In this document: in pieces, positions 60,361-64,000 of the stretch
How positions within the stretch are numbered: position 1 is the first letter of the stretch
Layout: each line of letters starts with the position of its first letter
NCBI GenBank assembly: GCA_907163375.1
Contig: CAJQUW010009060.1
Coordinates: 1-64,000 of the forward strand
DNA: 64,000 bases
Source of the DNA: Prostheceraeus crozeri
Taxonomy: Eukaryota > Platyhelminthes > Polycladida > Euryleptidae
Direction of reading: 5' to 3'
Translations under genes and position numbers: made by a program
The notes under the pieces: model-generated
Told to the model about the DNA's origin: nothing
Seen by the model: only the letters and a program-made list of their open reading frames with translations
The model's database searches: none

Positions 60361-60479
60361 GTACATACTATTGCCTGAATATGGGCATTATCACGCTTTC
60401 TACATTTCTATCAGTCATTGTCGTCAACTTTCACTTTAGAGGTGACAATCGCAAAGAAGTTCCGTATTGGTTGAAAAAA
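60361..60479 (+). CDS. nAChR subunit, TM3 exon
   Basis: This 119-base exon follows TCTTTTAG and precedes GTAAGT. Its first two bases complete the Gly codon begun at 55435, and 39 codons follow. It opens T-Y-Y, matching the family's G-x-Y-Y at the start of TM3. A hydrophobic helix rich in Ile, Val, Thr and Leu follows, then V-N-F-H-F-R-G, which matches the V-N-x-H after TM3 in nAChRs. The exon closes with E-V-P-Y-W-L-K-K, the usual V-P-x-W that opens the large cytoplasmic loop. It ends in phase 0, which fits the next exon. Confidence 0.93.
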
Positions 60480-63400
60480 GTAAGTTATTCTCATAACCAT
60501 CACCTTGATCATCTAAGTAAACAACACTGAGAAATTTAAGCAGCCGCCCTGCTTTCTCTAATAAACATCACGGCGCTTAATTTGGATTTAAGCAGCTTCG
60601 CCGCTTATTAGAGAAAATGAGCCTAGTTTTATTAAAATCGCTTCGTCAATTAACTGGCTACCGTCATGCGGTCTAACATTGTGATCAAATGCCTTCCATT
60701 ATTTTCGCGTTGCCCAATTACTGGAAGAAGTGCCCCATTGATCTCTCTGGTGGATGATATCGGCCACTGTCACTGGATTCTTCATTGGCTATAGAGTCGC
60801 ATTCACGTGTGAATGAATAACAGTAAATAATTTTCCATTTTAACATGTAATGAAACGGTATTAATGGAGAGTACTCTAAAATTTCATATTGTCGAATATT
60901 TATTCATATATTTATTTATTCACAGAGCAATATTATAGTGGCGCATCGTACAAGTACTGCTGGGCCACTTTACAGAAAAAGTACATCAGGAACTAAATTA
61001 GTACTGGGGATAAGATCGAGAGAAGAGAAAGGTTTTGAGGAATTGTTTGGACGTCCAATTATTTCTATCGACCTCGGACGCCGAAGTATTTGTCGTAATT
61101 TTGGAAATTTGACTTGAATGGAAATTTGATTTTGTAATTTCTGGGAGAATTACCTTTTTACTTTGCTCAATATCAATATGAAGTCCCTTCGGTTGGGCAA
61201 CTACTGTACCAGTAGGCTCGAGTTAGACTCAGTTCTAATCAATTTCAATATCAGCACAGTGCCTGCAGTACACAGACCCGATATGCATTAAATGTAGGTA
61301 GGCTGTACTATGACACGAATGACGTTGAAGTCTTAATCCTTCAATATACACTCAATATATGCTTTATTGTGTCATTTCGGCGTAAAAATAGCTCTAAACT
61401 AAGATCAGCAAAGCTTCGATGTACAGGAGTTTTCAGGTGCACTTAGAAAGTCTATAAGTATAACATGCTTGGTTTGTAGGATTTCTTATCCATTCATGCT
61501 TTTGAACATACCTACAAAAAATAATATATAACTTGAGCAAAATCAAAAATGAAAAATAGACGCCCGAGTGCGTAGTCTGGCGCAACTAAGTGAGAATAAC
61601 TGTGCTATCATGCCTGCTATATGAGGAATCGTCATGATAAGAAGTGAAGCCTAAATTCAGTGCGCTCTGGACACTCTGTGGGTGTGGGTGTGTATACCAG
61701 GTTTTGTCCAAGCCCTACTATCATTTAGAAGAGAGATTTCTAAGCTCGATAGCCGTGGTCTTTATGTTTTGATGATTCAAAATGCCTAAAGACGCTCCTT
61801 TATACCACTACCAGTAATAAAAACTATTTATGAGCGGAAAACCGGTCCCAAAAGATAGTGGGTTAAATTGCTAGTGTGCATGTAGCCGAGTTTTGCATGG
61901 ACTTATTTGTTTGTTTATTGGCTGCATATCCTGTAATTGTAAAATCTTCAAAATTACAAATGGCCCTATTAGGTAGGTTTATCTGAATCTGATCGAGTCG
62001 TAGAATAATTTCGAAGACATTTACTATTGTGGAATGGGTGCGGATTCAGAGAACAGTCGGATGGGAAGCGGATCGATAATTCAGAATTGTTGCGAATCTG
62101 GAAAATTAAGCTTTGTCCACCTTTGATCACAGGGACTTACCACGCTTGACAGCATGTATAATTCGTATCAATCGTGCATTATGCGGACATGCTTAATGCT
62201 ACTGCATAAAATAGTGCATTCCTGTGACGTATGGGAATTCCAACAGGATCTCCATAGAGATTTCCTGTAGTATGGCAATGAAAAATCGAGTCAGAATCTG
62301 TCTGAATTCAGTCATACATCATCTCAGCTGCAACCACCCGCGCATTGATAGATGTGCCTGCGTAGGTGTGTCAAATTTCTATTCAGTGCAATTATTTCAA
62401 GCGTTCAAAGAATGAAAATGAAAATAGCCTTATTTCATCCTCATGAAGCAAATTTCATTGAGAAGTCACTTTGAGAAGAAATCACGTCATTCCTGGTCAT
62501 TCAGGAATCGCATGTCAGTAGACAGAATACCCGAATATGGTCTAGTGCAAACCCACACAAATTTGTTAGGAAACCAATACATTCTCTCAAAGTTGAGGTA
62601 TGGTGCGCGATGTCAAGAAGGACCGATATGCTTCACTCAGTCACAGCAGAAAGATATTGCAATGAAATTGTTGCTTCGTTCATCAACGAATTAAGTGACG
62701 ATGAAAAACTGACTGCTTATTTCCAACAAGATGGAGCAACTGCGCATACTGCCAATTCCTCACTTCGATACTTGAGGGAAAAATTCCAAAGCAGAGTAAT
62801 CTCGAAGAGGATTTGGCCTCCAAGATCCTCGGACTTGAGTGTCTTGGACTTTTACTTTTGGGGAGCGGTGAAGCAGAAGGTTTACCTAAACAATCCACAA
62901 AATCTACAGGAGTTAAGAGAAAGCATCCGACAACTAATTGCCGCTATCAGTCAGGAAATTCACCGAGTGTTTGAGAACATGAGACGGAGAATTGATCTTT
63001 GCATTCGTGAACAAGGTGGACATTTTTAACAGTTTTTGTAAGATATAAATAAATATTTTGTAATCTCGTATTTTTCTTTGTTTTACAAAAAGCTTCACTA
63101 CTTATAATGCCTTGGCAAATTATTTCCAAGCAACGAAATACTACACAGTACACATGCATTGAATTATTAAGTGACAGTGACTTTATGAACGCAATTTAGA
63201 TTAATATTGAATTTAGGAAAGATGGATTGACATGGGCAATGATATATACATCACAGTATATTGAATGATGCTAAAATTAACCGCAAATTCTAGTGCATTC
63301 AATCCATTTTCGACTGCTTATGTCGCTTCTTGAAAGCCGGTCTTGCGCAACAGAAACGCTTCTATGTCTGTCTCAAGGGGCCTGGTGTAATTCGATTATT

Positions 63401-63879
63401 TCGTCTAGCCCATGAACCATGTCGCGAATTATCAATCGCAAGCTGAGACGATCGCGTCTAAATTTGTGCCGATTAATCGAAATTACTCATGAAAAGCAAT
63501 AAAGGTACCTTTAGCTGCTACGAGCTGATGAGATAAGATATTTTTAAAACAACACAAAATTGGAGTGCGCATGATTGTGCTTCCTTGTTTCTGTTTTGAT
63601 ATGACACAGTCAGGTAAAACGCTGTAAAAATGTTGCTATTAAGATAAAACAAGCAATGGAAACTGTGCAATATGTGATAGAGAAATTCCTCTAATCTCAA
63701 AATGCTGTATAATTATTGACTAGAAAATAATAAATTATGACTAATAAAGATGATGGGTAGGAGTGCCATTCAGTCAAGAATATTCTATTGATTGGTAGGA
63801 ATGAATTGTAAATTAATCGTGAAAACTAGAAGGAGAAACGGTTCGAGCCGTCACCTAAATGAAATTTCTATCGTTTCAG
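60480..63879 (+). other. 3.4-kb intron after the TM3 exon
   Basis: GTAAGT at 60480, TTTCAG ending at 63879, phase 0. It contains the mariner-like transposase remnant; the rest shows nothing recognisable. Confidence 0.85.
62474..63029 (+). pseudogene. Mariner-like DNA transposase, C-terminal two-thirds
   Basis: In one frame to the TAA at 63027-63029 the sequence reads H-V-S-R-Q-N-T-R-I-W-S-S-A-N-P-H-K, then V-W-C-A-M-S-R-R, V-T-A-E-R-Y, Y-F-Q-Q-D-G-A-T-A-H-T-A (second catalytic Asp), W-P-P-R-S-S-D-L-S-V-L-D-F-Y-F-W-G (third acidic position) and G-G-H-F at the end. This is the pattern of the IS630/Tc1/mariner transposases common in arthropods and other invertebrates. The helix-turn-helix part and the first catalytic Asp are not recognisable, and a few residues are missing after S-R-R. 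It would cut and paste the element; this copy is dead. No terminal repeats were identified. Confidence 0.9.
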
Positions 63880-64000
63880 CTGGCGATTCAACATGGTTCT
63901 CGAATTCTGCTGTTGTCTCTTACCCATCGTCCAAAAGCGCCGAAACCCGAGGAGATGCCCTTGCGTGCTGGAACACCTTCTCCGGATGGTGGACCACTCG
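63880..64000 (+). CDS. nAChR subunit, start of TM3-TM4 cytoplasmic loop (partial exon)
   Basis: The exon begins in phase 0 after ATCGTTTCAG and is still open at the window end. It reads 40 codons, L-A-I-Q-H-G-S-R-I-L-L-L and then a Pro/Arg-rich stretch. In nAChRs the V-P-x-W-x-x-K of the preceding exon is followed by an amphipathic helix and then a variable intracellular loop, which is what is seen here. The loop sequence is not conserved, so the assignment rests on splice phase, position and the R-I-L-L helix. TM4 and the C terminus must lie beyond the window. Confidence 0.82.
   Translation, partial: MAIQHGSRILLLSLTHRPKAPKPEEMPLRAGTPSPDGGPL

Noticed and set aside
1-64000. LTR retrotransposons, retrovirus-like elements, Polintons
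   Set aside because: No long direct terminal repeats, protease/integrase or capsid-type signatures were noticed; all RT pieces found have non-LTR motifs.

Overview
This window looks like nuclear DNA of an AT-rich invertebrate animal. It has spliceosomal introns with GT..AG borders, LINEs, a Penelope-like element, P, Crypton, mariner and hAT-type transposons, and long tandem arrays. I see no bacterial gene order, tRNA or rRNA gene, CRISPR array or virus-like element. The one host gene resembles a lineage of 'Pro-Ala' nicotinic receptors known to me from molluscs and flatworms, so a spiralian host is a reasonable but unproven guess.

The host gene lies on the plus strand and runs off both ends. 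It is an alpha-type nicotinic acetylcholine receptor (nAChR) subunit. Four exons are visible: 5393-5682 (loop C and TM1), 55349-55435 (TM2), 60361-60479 (TM3) and 63880 to the window end (start of the cytoplasmic loop). Splice phases agree at all three junctions. The pore motif is Pro-Ala-Lys where cation-selective nAChRs have Gly-Glu-Lys, which suggests an acetylcholine-gated anion channel.

Almost everything else sits in the introns, above all the 49.7-kb intron between TM1 and TM2. From left to right that intron holds: an old minus-strand LINE (6.6-7.2 kb); a 386-bp foldback MITE (9.3 kb); a decayed plus-strand LINE (12.2-14.4 kb); a GIY-YIG endonuclease fragment of a Penelope-like element (17.3 kb); a foldback element with a second copy of one arm (16.0 and 20.0-20.8 kb); an inverted outlier of the main satellite (21.55 kb); and two internally deleted P-type transposons with terminal repeats and target duplications, one keeping the C-terminal and the other the N-terminal half of the transposase (22.9-26.6 kb). 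Next come a hAT-like end running into a 93-bp tandem array (27.0-27.7 kb) and about 52 copies of a 172-bp satellite with higher-order structure (28.45-39.28 kb), split by a LINE insertion. After a long unremarkable stretch there is an almost complete Crypton tyrosine-recombinase transposon among hairpins, with a 111-bp P-type MITE beside it (48.1-50.8 kb).

The upstream intron carries the 3' end of another LINE (2.4-3.1 kb). The last intron carries a mariner-like transposase fragment (62.5-63.0 kb). The mobile elements do not appear to work with the receptor gene; they are insertions tolerated in its introns.
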